Assembly: GCF_042651465.1 (NCBI RefSeq)
Contig: NZ_JBHSCZ010000001.1
Span: 1,528,113 to 1,592,112 of the forward strand
Reading direction: 5' to 3'
Source of the DNA: Ferruginibacter yonginensis
Lineage (GTDB): Bacteria; Bacteroidota; Bacteroidia; Chitinophagales; Chitinophagaceae
DNA length: 64,000 nt
Shown here: piece after piece, positions 1 to 8,575 of the stretch
Layout of the letters: each line of letters opens with the position of its first letter
How positions within the stretch are numbered: position 1 is the first letter of the stretch
Notes under the pieces: generated by a model
Databases searched by the model: none
What the model was told of the DNA's origin: nothing
The model's input: only the letters and a program-made list of their open reading frames with translations
Made by a program: the position numbers and the translations under genes

Positions 1-2
1 GG

Positions 3-215
3 TTAGATGATGTGGGGGTTATTCACAAAATCACGAACCTTATAAGTGGCGAAATGAAAGTAAATATTTCTGCCATGACGATTGAGGCCAAGGAAGGTAT
101 TTTTGAAGGTAATGTAAAAGTTTTTGTTCATGATAAAGATGAACTTGAAAATTTAGTAACTGCACTTTTATCATTGCAAGGCATTGAAAGGGTTGATAGA
201 TATGATATTGATTAA
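3..215 (+). CDS. RelA/SpoT (p)ppGpp synthetase/hydrolase, C-terminal ACT domain (partial)
   Basis: This is the 3' end of a gene that begins before the window; the frame is open from base 3. About 70 residues are visible. They form an ACT-type regulatory domain (G-V-I-H-K-I-T at the start, a central VKVFVHDKDELENLV strand-helix, and an ending LLSLQGIERVDRYD). This arrangement is the usual C-terminus of long RelA/SpoT alarmone enzymes, where the ACT domain senses the ribosome or amino-acid state. The catalytic part is not in view, so hydrolase and synthetase activity cannot be judged. A GTG at base 12 could be read as a start, but it lies inside the domain. Confidence 0.75.
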   Translation, partial: LDDVGVIHKITNLISGEMKVNISAMTIEAKEGIFEGNVKVFVHDKDELENLVTALLSLQGIERVDRYDID

Positions 216-257
216 CCTTTCATTTTTTTAAATTACCCATTTTAATAAATTATTTAC

Positions 258-1574
258 ATGAAAAAATTACCCATTGCTGTAACACTTTTTTTAAGTGTTC
301 AATGTGTTGCACAAAAGCAAAGTCTACAAACCAAAGCTGCTACAAGTGCTAAAAACATAGAAGCAAAAACAATTGCATGGCGCAGGGATTTTCATGCCAA
401 CCCTGAGTTAGGAAACAATGAAAAAAGAACAGCGGCTATTGTAGCCCAACACCTAAAAAACTTGGGTATTGAAGTAACAACCAACGTTGCCAAAACAGGT
501 GTTGTGGGTATTTTAAAGGGCGCTTTACCAGGACCAGTAATAGCTTTAAGAGCTGATATGGATGCCTTACCCATTACGGAAAGAAACAGCCTACCATTTG
601 CATCAAAAGTAACCGCTACCTACAACGGTAACACGGTTGGTGTAATGCATGCCTGTGGGCATGATGCTCATACCGCTATACTAATGGCTACAGCAGAGGT
701 ACTAGCCAGTATGCGTAATGAATTAAAAGGCACCGTAAAATTTATTTTTCAACCAGCTGAAGAAGGTGCACCTGTTGGTGAAGAAGGTGGTGCAAAATTA
801 ATGGTTAAAGAAGGGGTAATGAGCAACCCAACGGTTGATGTGGTGTTTGGCTTACATGTAGATGCTCAATTACCAGTAGGGCAAATTGGCTACCGCCCTG
901 CAGGCTTTATGGCCAGTGCTTGTGATGTAAAAATTACCATTAACGGCAAAGGTGCTCATGGTGCATCGCCATGGCAAGGTATTGACCCTATTGTAACGGC
1001 TGCACAAATTGTAAATAACTTACAAACTATTGTGAGTCGTAATGTAAATATTACTGAAAATGCTGCCATTGTTACTATTGGTAGCATTAATGGTGGCAAC
1101 CGTTTCAACATCATACCTGAAAAAGTTGAAATGCAGGGTACTGTACGCACTTTTACTGATGCAGACCAAACCATGATTTACAACCGTATAAAACAAATAG
1201 TAAACAATACAGCAGCATCAAATAATGCCACTGCGGAAATATTATTACCATACACCGTACAATACCCTGTAACGTTTAATGATACTGCCCTTACTCGTAA
1301 AATGTTACCATCATTACAAAGAGCAGCAGGCGCTAATAATACCATTTTAGTAAATGCAAAAACAGGTTCGGAAGATTTTAGTTTTTACCAACAAAAAGCC
1401 CCTGGTTTATTTTTTAATTTAGGTGCATTGCCAGCCAATGTGAAAAAAGAAGATGCTGCAAGCCACCATACACCTGGCTTTTTTATTGATGAAAGTAGCT
1501 TTACATTGGGAGTTACAGCATTTACAAACTTAGTGTTAGATTATATGGATGCTGCTTCAAAAAAAACTAAATAA
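258..1574 (+). CDS. Secreted M20-family amidohydrolase/metallopeptidase
   Basis: The 438-residue protein has an N-terminal signal peptide ending near VAQ-KQ, so it is exported. The rest is a full-length M20D amidohydrolase of the hippurate hydrolase / IAA-amino-acid hydrolase / N-acyl-amino-acid deacylase type. Metal-binding motifs are visible: HACGHDAH at residues 131-138, QPAEEG about 40 residues later, and a late H-H pair (SHHTPGF). Such enzymes cleave amide bonds of N-acylated amino acids or short peptides; the substrate cannot be read from sequence. The gene follows the RelA end by 42 nt and precedes a small ORF by 20 nt, so the three may be co-transcribed. Confidence 0.85.
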   Translation: MKKLPIAVTLFLSVQCVAQKQSLQTKAATSAKNIEAKTIAWRRDFHANPELGNNEKRTAAIVAQHLKNLGIEVTTNVAKTGVVGILKGALPGPVIALRADMDALPITERNSLPFASKVTATYNGNTVGVMHACGHDAHTAILMATAEVLASMRNELKGTVKFIFQPAEEGAPVGEEGGAKLMVKEGVMSNPTVDVVFGLHVDAQLPVGQIGYRPAGFMASACDVKITINGKGAHGASPWQGIDPIVTAAQIVNNLQTIVSRNVNITENAAIVTIGSINGGNRFNIIPEKVEMQGTVRTFTDADQTMIYNRIKQIVNNTAASNNATAEILLPYTVQYPVTFNDTALTRKMLPSLQRAAGANNTILVNAKTGSEDFSFYQQKAPGLFFNLGALPANVKKEDAASHHTPGFFIDESSFTLGVTAFTNLVLDYMDAASKKTK

Positions 1575-1594
1575 TACGTTGCTTTAAAAATATA

Positions 1595-1777
1595 ATGATG
1601 AAAGAATTGATTGATAAAATAAAAATGAATGCTCAAATTAATGATGAGCAAGCTGCTAAAGCATTAGACACCATCAAAGATTTTGTAAAAGAAAAATTTC
1701 CGATGATGGCAGGTGCAGTTGATAAATTATTTGAGGCAGATGCTACTGCACCGCAACAAGATGAAGATTATTTGTAA
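1595..1777 (+). CDS. Small helical hypothetical protein (60 aa)
   Basis: I do not recognise this family. The product is short, charged and almost entirely predicted helix (ELIDKIKMNAQINDEQAAKALDTIKDFVKEKFP), with an acidic tail (QQDEDYL). It starts 20 nt after the M20 gene on the same strand and ends directly against the convergent cytochrome gene (stop at 1777, next gene from 1778). It has no signal peptide or membrane segment. The amphipathic helices and close coupling to the upstream gene make it more likely real than a chance ORF. Confidence 0.6.
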   Translation: MMKELIDKIKMNAQINDEQAAKALDTIKDFVKEKFPMMAGAVDKLFEADATAPQQDEDYL

Positions 1778-2155
1778 CTAAGGATTGTAGGTATCGCAGT
1801 ACTTTAAAATTGCATCAATATCAGCATCCGTTAACTGCGGAAAAGGTAACATGGGCGACTCTTTGTATTCCATGTAAAGCTTCTTTGCATAATCATTTCG
1901 GCTTATAACCTCTTGTGAATTTCGTACAAATTCATAAAGCAAAGCTTTGCTAGGCCAACGGTTGGCAACACCCTTTAAAGCAGGACCAACATAAGGTTCA
2001 ACAGTCTTATGGCAACTAGCACAATTGGCTTTAAACAAGGCTTCGCCATTAGCTATTTCACTTGCAGGCATTTGTGCAGTTACAGTACTATTGTTATTGT
2101 TACTATTACAAGCAATAGTTGCAGCGATAACTGCAAAACATAACATCCACTTCAT
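1778..2155 (-). CDS. Small lipoprotein c-type cytochrome
   Basis: A 125-residue protein with a lipoprotein signal (lipobox ATIAC, Cys16), then an Asn/Ser/Thr linker and one heme-binding CASCH motif (C45, C48, H49). The SPMLPFP motif near the C-terminus supplies the likely methionine axial ligand. This is the normal layout of a single-heme class I cytochrome c acting as a periplasmic or membrane-tethered electron carrier. Its redox partner is not evident. It is transcribed toward the convergent 60-aa gene. A strong hairpin separates it from the upstream acyl-CoA dehydrogenase. Confidence 0.85.
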   Translation of the reverse strand: MKWMLCFAVIAATIACNSNNNNSTVTAQMPASEIANGEALFKANCASCHKTVEPYVGPALKGVANRWPSKALLYEFVRNSQEVISRNDYAKKLYMEYKESPMLPFPQLTDADIDAILKYCDTYNP

Positions 2156-2171
2156 AAAAATTATTTTTAAA

Positions 2172-2202
2172 AAAGCCTCGTTACAAATTGTAACGAGGCT
2201 TT
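2172..2202 (-). terminator. Intrinsic terminator after the acyl-CoA dehydrogenase gene
   Basis: A perfect 15-bp inverted repeat (AAAGCCTCGTTACAA / TTGTAACGAGGCTTT) starts 3 nt past the stop codon of the minus-strand dehydrogenase. On that strand it is followed by a T-run (GGCTTTTTTAAAAATAA), as expected for Rho-independent termination. Confidence 0.85.
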
Positions 2203-2205
2203 TGT

Positions 2206-3345
2206 TTATTTTAAAATTTCTCTACCAATCACTAATTTTTGTATTTCGCTAGTACCCTCACCAATGGTACACAACTTACTATCTCTGTAAAATTTTTCTA
2301 CTGGAAAATCTTTGGTGTAACCATATCCTCCAAATATTTGAATAGCATCTGTACTAATTTCTACAGAAATTTCACTGGCATAATACTTAGCCATAGCTGC
2401 CTCTTTGGTCATTGGTAGCCCTTGCATTTTTAAATCGCATGCTTGGTTAATAAGCAACTCAGCGCATTCAATTTTAGTAGCCATATCAGCTAACTTAAAT
2501 GATATGCCTTGAAAATTTGCAATAGGTTGATCAAACTGTTGGCGCTCTTTTGCATATTGTAATGAGGCTTCGTAAGCACCTTTGGCAATACCCAAACTTA
2601 ATGCAGCAATAGAGATACGGCCACCATCTAAAATTTTCATTGATTGTTTAAAACCCTCCCCTACTTCGCCTAAACGGTTTGCATCACTAACCACACAATT
2701 ATCGAAAATCATTTCGGCTGTTTCACTAGCCCTCATTCCTAATTTATTTTCTTTTTTACCGGCTGTAAAACCAGGTGTGCCTCTTTCAACAATAAATGCA
2801 GTACTGTTGTTTTTAGCTCTTGGTTCGCCTGTACGGCAAATAACAACTGCAACATCGCCAGATTTACCGTGGGTAATCCAACTTTTAGCACCGTTAATTA
2901 CCCAATTATCACCATCTTTTACAGCAGTAGTTTTCATGTTGCCAGCATCGCTACCTGTGTTAGGTTCGGTTAAACCCCATGCCCCAATAAACTCAGCAGT
3001 GGCTAGTTTGGGTAAGTATTGTTGCTTTTGTGCTTCGTTACCAAAAGCTAAAATATGGCCTGTACATAAAGAGTTATGTGCTGCTAGTGATAAGCCAATG
3101 GAGCCGCATACTTTTGCTATCTCTTGTATGGCTACGCTGTATTCATAATAACCTAAGCCGGTTCCTCCATAAGCCTCTGGCACTAAAATACCCATTAAGC
3201 CTAACTTGCCTAACTCTTTAAAAATATGTACTGGAAAAGTTTGCGCTTCATCCCACTCCATTAAATGAGGTTTGATGTGCTGTAGTGCAAAATCTTTAGC
3301 AGATTGTGCAACTTGGTTGGTTAATTCGTTCGTGGTAAAATTCAT
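2206..3345 (-). CDS. Acyl-CoA dehydrogenase
   Basis: A full-length (379 aa) flavin-dependent acyl-CoA dehydrogenase, which makes the first double bond in beta-oxidation or amino-acid-derived acyl-CoA breakdown. The family signatures are present: the middle-domain motif AWGLTEPNTGSD, the FAD-binding region FGGYGYTKDFPVEKFYRD, and the C-terminal IGEGTSEIQKLVIGREIL, whose EGTS segment carries the usual catalytic glutamate. Chain-length specificity cannot be assigned. It is monocistronic or the last gene of a run, because a terminator follows at once. Confidence 0.93.
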   Translation of the reverse strand: MNFTTNELTNQVAQSAKDFALQHIKPHLMEWDEAQTFPVHIFKELGKLGLMGILVPEAYGGTGLGYYEYSVAIQEIAKVCGSIGLSLAAHNSLCTGHILAFGNEAQKQQYLPKLATAEFIGAWGLTEPNTGSDAGNMKTTAVKDGDNWVINGAKSWITHGKSGDVAVVICRTGEPRAKNNSTAFIVERGTPGFTAGKKENKLGMRASETAEMIFDNCVVSDANRLGEVGEGFKQSMKILDGGRISIAALSLGIAKGAYEASLQYAKERQQFDQPIANFQGISFKLADMATKIECAELLINQACDLKMQGLPMTKEAAMAKYYASEISVEISTDAIQIFGGYGYTKDFPVEKFYRDSKLCTIGEGTSEIQKLVIGREILK

Positions 3346-3416
3346 TTTGGTTTAATGATATTTGAGAGTGCAATTTAGTGCATTTACCTGTTAGACTAAC
3401 AACCGTTCATCCACAT

Positions 3417-4355
3417 CTACAAAGTAAGATAGGGGCTTATTTTATTATAAGTAATATCATCAATTATCATAATTTTTTTTAATGCTTCAATGCTTGTAAA
3501 ATTGCCATGTTCTTTTTTATAAGCCATAATAACATTTGCCAATTGCCAACGAATGTATGGGTGTGCTTTTAATTCATCAAGCGAAGCTGTATTGATGTTT
3601 ATTTTTTTAATGGTATTAGCGTCAATTTTAATGTAGGGTTTTACTTTTTGAAAAGTAGAATCTGGTAAACCAAATGTTTCGGCTACTTGCTCCACCTTAT
3701 AAAAACCACCTAACTTATTTCGAAAATTAATAATACGTTTTGCAAAACCGGGGCCAATACCTGGCAATGCTTCTAAACTTGTTGAATCAGTACTATTAAT
3801 TTCAACTGCTGATATTATTTTTTTAGGATATGGATTGGGGCTGTAATTATTGCTATTATCAAAAAATTTATTGGAGGTTGATTGTGCTGCTATGCGTACA
3901 TAGGGCAATAAAATGGCTTTATCTGCATCGCTAATACCCCATATTTTATTGATAGCTTCAGGCGTTTTAAACTTTCCGCCTTTTGAGAGGTATTTTTGTA
4001 TACCAGCAATGGTTTTATCACTTACACCTAATTGTTGCCAACCAGCAACAGACAAAGTATTGGGATCAAAATAAAAGGGTGTAATTTTTTTATGATTGTT
4101 ATACTGCGGTTTATACTTACCGTTGTAATCATTTGAATTATCATCATCAAAAGCATCATCTTTTATAATAGCATAGTTGAGAGAATCAGCCGCAGCGATG
4201 ATTTTTTTATCAGCAGTTTTTGTTGTTGGCTTATACAGTAAGGGGTACAACAATATGCTCAAATAAACTGTTGTTACAAATGCTACTAAGTATGTAATTC
4301 CTTTTCTTGATTTTTTACAAAAAGAAAAAAAACCTGTTATAAACGGGCTAGCCAT
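3417..4355 (-). CDS. Membrane-anchored helix-hairpin-helix (ComEA-like) protein
   Basis: The 312-residue product has an N-terminal cytoplasmic stretch, one membrane segment at about residues 18-37, a low-complexity Asp/Asn/Tyr linker, and three to four repeated helix-hairpin-helix modules. The clearest is EALPGIGPGFAKRIINFRNKLGGF; another is ININTASLDELKAHPYIRWQLANVI. This HhH type, known from ComEA, binds DNA non-specifically, and ComEA proteins act in DNA uptake. Several degenerate HhH units behind one anchor is common for the Bacteroidota homologues. A role in competence is inferred from the family; comF lies elsewhere in the window. Confidence 0.75.
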   Translation of the reverse strand: MASPFITGFFSFCKKSRKGITYLVAFVTTVYLSILLYPLLYKPTTKTADKKIIAAADSLNYAIIKDDAFDDDNSNDYNGKYKPQYNNHKKITPFYFDPNTLSVAGWQQLGVSDKTIAGIQKYLSKGGKFKTPEAINKIWGISDADKAILLPYVRIAAQSTSNKFFDNSNNYSPNPYPKKIISAVEINSTDSTSLEALPGIGPGFAKRIINFRNKLGGFYKVEQVAETFGLPDSTFQKVKPYIKIDANTIKKININTASLDELKAHPYIRWQLANVIMAYKKEHGNFTSIEALKKIMIIDDITYNKISPYLTL

Positions 4356-4406
4356 AGGGATAAGATTGTAAGACTAATTTATAACGAATTAATAAAATTT
4401 CCAATA

Positions 4407-5186
4407 TTAATTCGCTACCAATTGAAGTCCATCGTATGCCAGCTTACAACTAACGGGTAGGGTATTGCTTACTTCGGTATGTAAACCAAGTTGGTGGCTA
4501 ATATGCGTAAAATAAGTTTGGGGTATTTGCAGCGTTTGCGCTACTTCAATAGCTTCTTGTAAAGTAAAGTGCGATAAATGTTTTTGGTGCCTTAATGCAT
4601 TTAATACCAATATTTTTGAGCCTGCAATTTTTTGCATTTCATTTGGCTCAATTCGATTCGCATCAGTAATGTAGGTGAATTCGCCCATTCTAAATCCTAA
4701 TACAGGCATGTGTAAATGCCATACTTTTATGGGTGTAATGGGTATATCGCCTACTATGATAGTTTGTTCATCAATATCATGCAAAGTTATATCAGGTACG
4801 CCCGGGTATTTATGTTCGGCAAAAACGTAATAAAACTCATTTTTGAGGGCCTTTTGGGTTAAAGCATTGGCATATACGTTAATAGAAGTATCATTAAAGT
4901 AATTAAAAGCCTTAATATCATCTAACCCAGCAACATGGTCTTTGTGTGGGTGCGTAAATAAAACAGCGTCAACACGTTTTACTTTTTCACGTAGCATTTG
5001 TGTTCTAAAATCAGGGCCCGTATCTATAACCAAATTAGTAGTACTACTTTGCACCAATATGCTGCTACGTAGCCTTTTATTATATGCATCGGTTGATTGA
5101 CAAACTTCACAATCACAAGCAATCATAGGTACGCCGCCGCTGGTACCTGTTCCCAAAAAAGTGATAGTGAGTGGTGGACAAATCAT
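4407..5186 (-). CDS. MBL-fold metal-dependent hydrolase, PhnP-like
   Basis: A 259-residue metallo-beta-lactamase-fold protein. The dinuclear metal motif THPHKDHVAGLDD is intact (H79, H81, D83, H84), and further ligands are probable in VLNALRHQKHLSHFTLQEA and YFTHISHQLG. A Cys cluster near the N-terminus (C24, C26, C29) matches the PhnP/phosphoribosyl cyclic phosphodiesterase branch, where it binds a structural metal. The branch hydrolyses cyclic phosphates, but the true substrate here is unknown. It lies 28 nt downstream of an 88-residue conserved ORF, which suggests a two-gene unit. Confidence 0.85.
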   Translation of the reverse strand: MICPPLTITFLGTGTSGGVPMIACDCEVCQSTDAYNKRLRSSILVQSSTTNLVIDTGPDFRTQMLREKVKRVDAVLFTHPHKDHVAGLDDIKAFNYFNDTSINVYANALTQKALKNEFYYVFAEHKYPGVPDITLHDIDEQTIIVGDIPITPIKVWHLHMPVLGFRMGEFTYITDANRIEPNEMQKIAGSKILVLNALRHQKHLSHFTLQEAIEVAQTLQIPQTYFTHISHQLGLHTEVSNTLPVSCKLAYDGLQLVAN

Positions 5187-5214
5187 TTAAAATATATAAC
5201 AAATAGCTTTGTGG

Positions 5215-5481
5215 TTATGCCGCTGGTAAAGCCGTTAATTCAGTAAACAATTTTTGGCTTTCATGCGTTAAAGCATCAATATTGATGTTCAGTTGTGGTA
5301 ATAAATCAATCATGGTGTTAATACGACCTTCAATTTGTAAAAACTTATTTAACACCACCACTTTTTTTGCTTGCAAAATACAATATCCACTTTGAAAAGA
5401 ACCTCTTTCATAACGAATAACATAGCCACTTTCTTCAGCAATTCTTTCTATTTTATCAAGTGTATGTTGTGTAAACTTCAT
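5215..5481 (-). CDS. Conserved hypothetical protein (88 aa)
   Basis: The family function is unknown to me. The sequence is soluble: an N-terminal helix, a short beta-hairpin rich in basic and aromatic residues (GYVIRYERGSFQSGYCILQ), and a C-terminal helical half. It is 28 nt upstream of the MBL hydrolase on the same strand. The even codon use and the coupling support a real gene. Confidence 0.6.
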   Translation of the reverse strand: MKFTQHTLDKIERIAEESGYVIRYERGSFQSGYCILQAKKVVVLNKFLQIEGRINTMIDLLPQLNINIDALTHESQKLFTELTALPAA

Positions 5482-5615
5482 AGTGTTATACCCTAGTTAT
5501 AAATTTTATTAAACTAATACCTGCAACTTGCTTCATTTATATGATTCATTCAAAAAACGTTTTCAACAAAAGTTGATAACTATTTTAGCAAATACAGTTA
5601 TGTTGCAACAATTCT

Positions 5616-7172
5616 TTATTTATTAGTCATTCTTACAACCGGCACAATCATTTCTTCTAAACTAATACCACCATGTTGAAAGGTATTTTTATAATAGTTT
5701 ACAAAGTGATTGTAATTATTGGGATAGCATAAAAAGATATCACCTTTAGCAAATACAAAACTTGAGTTTACATTTGGTACAGGCAAACCAGCCTCTTTAG
5801 GATCTCTAAACGCTAACACATCTTTAGCTTCATAATTGAGGTTACGCCCATGTTTGTAACGGAGGTTTGCAGTAGTTTGTTTATCGCCAATTATTTTTGC
5901 AGGTGTTTTTACTCGAGTGCTACCATGGTCAGTAGCAACCACCATATTAATTTTTTTGTCGGCTATTTTTTTCAAAGCTTGGTGTAAAGGGCTATGTTCA
6001 AACCAGCTTTGTGTAATACTTCTGTAACTTGTTTCATCGCCAGCTAATTCTTTCAACACTTCCATTTCAGTTCGTGCATGGCTCAGCATATCAACAAAAT
6101 TGTATACAATTACATTTAAATCATTTTGCAATAAATTATGCATACTCTCTACTAACTTTTGCCCATCATGATTATTAGTGATTTTAGTATAAGATATTTT
6201 AATATCGCCTTTACCTAATTTTTTTAATTGAGCTCTTAAAAAATCTTCTTCATGTAAATTTTTTCCACCTTCTTCATCATCATTTTTCCATTGCTCCGGA
6301 AATTGTTTTTGAATATCTATTGGCAACATCCCGGCAAAAATAGCGTTACGAGCATATTGCGTAGCTGTGGGCAAAATAGCATAAAAGGTTTCTTCTTCAT
6401 GTATTCTAAAACTTTCTGCAAATGTGGGCTGTATGGCTTTCCATTGATCAAATCGAAGGTTATCAATCAACACAAAAAATAATGGTGTTCCTTTTTCAAG
6501 ATGAGGTAAAACTTTATACTTAAGTAACGTATGGCTCATAATAGGAGCATCGGTACTTTTAGGGTTTACCCAAGTACTATAATTTTTTGAAATAAATTTA
6601 AAAAACTCAATATTGGCTTCTTGCTTTTGTGTAGCAAAAACCTCTTGCATTTCGGGGCTATCGCTTTTCTTCATTTCAAGCTCCCAGTACACCAATTTTT
6701 TATACAAATCCATCCACTCGGTGTAGTTAGGGTTATCGTTTAGCGCCATAAACAAACTTCTAAACTCTTGTTGATATGCAGTGGTTGTTTTTTCAGCAAC
6801 AAGTCTTTTATTATCTATCAGCTTTTTTAGTGAAAGCCATACCTGATTTGGGTTTACAGGTTTTATAAGGTAATCGCTTATTTGGCTACCAATAGCTTCA
6901 TCCATTATATTTTCAGCTTCATTTTTAGTAATTAATACTACTGGTATGGTGCTGTTTACTTCCTTAATTTGCTGCAGCGTTTGTAAACCAGTAATACCTG
7001 GCATACTTTCATCCATCAACACCACATCAACAATATTCTCTTTTACATATTCAACTGCATCAAAACCATTGGTTTTAGTGGCTACTTCGTACCCTTTATT
7101 TTGCAAGAACATGATTTGTGAGTTGAGTGAATCAATCTCATCATCTACCCAAAGTATTTTTGCTACATTCAT
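5616..7172 (-). CDS. porX: PorX: response regulator with PglZ domain (type IX secretion regulator)
   Basis: The 518-residue protein joins a CheY-like receiver (acidic pair D10-D11, phosphoacceptor D54 in VVLMDESMPG, conserved Lys in YLIKPVNP) to a long PglZ/alkaline-phosphatase-like domain. The PglZ part has LIDNLRFDQW, MLSHARTEME and ATDHGSTRVKTP, which carry the metal-binding Asp/His residues. This architecture is PorX of the PorX/PorY system, which controls type IX secretion in Bacteroidota and has phosphodiesterase activity in characterised homologues. The histidine kinase PorY is not nearby. The T9SS-signal M1 peptidase at 39.5-41.9 kb is a plausible client of the same secretion system. 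Confidence 0.92.
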   Translation of the reverse strand: MNVAKILWVDDEIDSLNSQIMFLQNKGYEVATKTNGFDAVEYVKENIVDVVLMDESMPGITGLQTLQQIKEVNSTIPVVLITKNEAENIMDEAIGSQISDYLIKPVNPNQVWLSLKKLIDNKRLVAEKTTTAYQQEFRSLFMALNDNPNYTEWMDLYKKLVYWELEMKKSDSPEMQEVFATQKQEANIEFFKFISKNYSTWVNPKSTDAPIMSHTLLKYKVLPHLEKGTPLFFVLIDNLRFDQWKAIQPTFAESFRIHEEETFYAILPTATQYARNAIFAGMLPIDIQKQFPEQWKNDDEEGGKNLHEEDFLRAQLKKLGKGDIKISYTKITNNHDGQKLVESMHNLLQNDLNVIVYNFVDMLSHARTEMEVLKELAGDETSYRSITQSWFEHSPLHQALKKIADKKINMVVATDHGSTRVKTPAKIIGDKQTTANLRYKHGRNLNYEAKDVLAFRDPKEAGLPVPNVNSSFVFAKGDIFLCYPNNYNHFVNYYKNTFQHGGISLEEMIVPVVRMTNK

Positions 7173-7347
7173 TTGTAAAATTTAGTTTAAAATCTTTATG
7201 AAATACCTTTCAAAATTTGTGCCCCTATTAGCAAATATAATTTTTATACCATTTTATGTACTTACTGCAAATAGTTTGTGGTTGTTTTAACAATATTGAT
7301 TTTAGCAAACCCTCTCCATTATATAGCATATAACAGTTGCTTGCCCG

Positions 7348-7355
7348 TACCTTTG
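7348..7355 (+). promoter_or_regulatory. Candidate -7 box (TACCTTTG) for the HD-hydrolase gene
   Basis: TACCTTTG matches the Bacteroidota sigma-ABfr -7 consensus TAnnTTTG and ends 18 nt before the ATG at 7374. No clear -33 TTTG lies at the usual distance, so this is a weak call. It does support ATG 7374 over an earlier in-frame start at 7278. Confidence 0.4.
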
Positions 7356-7373
7356 TACGCATTATTAAAAAAT

Positions 7374-8558
7374 ATGGCTTTTCACAAAATAATTAACGAC
7401 CCCGTTTACGGTTTTATAACCATTGATGATGAATTGGTGTTCAACATCATTGCACACCCTTACTACCAAAGGTTACGTCGTATTCAGCAAATGGCAATGG
7501 CGCATTTGGTATATCCGGGGGCTGTTCATACAAGGTTACACCATTCGCTAGGCGCCTACCATTTAATGTGTTTGGCTTTACAAGAGCTTACTAGAAAAGG
7601 CATTGACATTACACCTGCTGAACAACAAGCGGCTAAAATTGCCATTTTGTTACATGATGTTGGTCATGGCCCGTACTCCCATGCACTTGAACAAGTGTTG
7701 GCTGAAGGTGTGCACCATGAAAAAATTTCGTTGCTTATTATTGAAGCACTTAACCAAAAGTTTGATGGCAAGTTACAGATGGCTTTAGAAATTTTTACAG
7801 GCGCTTATCCTAAAAAATATTTACACCAATTAGTGAGCGGTCAATTAGATGTTGACCGAATGGATTACCTCACACGTGATAGTTTTTTTAGTGGTGTGGT
7901 GGAAGGTTACGTGGCATACGATAGAATTTTGAAAATGATTACCGTACACAACGGCGAATTAATGGTAGAAGAAAAAGGTATTTATTCTATCGAAAAATTT
8001 TTAATTGCCCGTAGGCTCATGTACCGCCAAGTATACCTACATAAAACCGTAGTGAGTGCGGAGCAAATGTTACAACGCATTATCAAAAGAGCCAAATTTG
8101 TAGCAGCAGCATGTGCACAACCCCTTAATAGTTTTATAAACGAACCATTACAAAATATTACCCTCGATCAGTTTTGCAGTATTGATGATGCTGATGTTAT
8201 GATGGCAATTAAAACTTGGTGCAGCCATTCTGATAAAGTACTTGCCTTATTAAGCAATGGTATTATGAATAGAAATTTATTGAAGGTAAAATATAGTGCA
8301 ACACCAGCAGATGAGGCTTTTGTTAAAAGGACCAAATTAGCGGTAATGCAGCATTACGAACTCAATGAAGCTGATGCAAACTGGTTGGTATTTGAAGGCA
8401 ATGCAAGCATTAGCACATATGATTTTGATGATAACCCTATCAAAATTTTATACAAAAATGGAGAAGTGAAAGATATAGCACAAGTAGATGATGCTTTAAT
8501 TAATGAGAGCTTACGTGGCAAAAGCAAAAAATATTACATTTGTTACATAGGTTTATAA
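7374..8558 (+). CDS. HD-domain phosphohydrolase (dGTPase/SAMHD1-like)
   Basis: I place the start at ATG 7374 (394 aa). The frame extends upstream to 7278, but that extra part reads as non-conserved and overlaps the promoter region. Family features: H57 in RLHHSLGAYHL, HD pair H94-D95 in LLHDVGHGPYSH, and a later D in GQLDVDRMDYLTRDSFFSG. These are the ligands of an HD phosphohydrolase related to dNTP triphosphohydrolases. Substrates are probably nucleotides, but specificity is not determinable. The gene is 17 nt upstream of lpxD on the same strand and may be co-transcribed with it. Confidence 0.85.
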   Translation: MAFHKIINDPVYGFITIDDELVFNIIAHPYYQRLRRIQQMAMAHLVYPGAVHTRLHHSLGAYHLMCLALQELTRKGIDITPAEQQAAKIAILLHDVGHGPYSHALEQVLAEGVHHEKISLLIIEALNQKFDGKLQMALEIFTGAYPKKYLHQLVSGQLDVDRMDYLTRDSFFSGVVEGYVAYDRILKMITVHNGELMVEEKGIYSIEKFLIARRLMYRQVYLHKTVVSAEQMLQRIIKRAKFVAAACAQPLNSFINEPLQNITLDQFCSIDDADVMMAIKTWCSHSDKVLALLSNGIMNRNLLKVKYSATPADEAFVKRTKLAVMQHYELNEADANWLVFEGNASISTYDFDDNPIKILYKNGEVKDIAQVDDALINESLRGKSKKYYICYIGL

Positions 8559-8575
8559 CCAAACTAACTTTATAG

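Noticed and set aside
2582..3148. 188-codon ORF antisense to the acyl-CoA dehydrogenase
   Set aside because: A shadow of a well-conserved gene; the translation is low in structure and resembles no family.
7278..7373. N-terminal extension of the HD hydrolase
   Set aside because: The added 32 residues are hydrophobic and non-conserved in look and would run over the TACCTTTG promoter box; ATG 7374 begins the conserved part.
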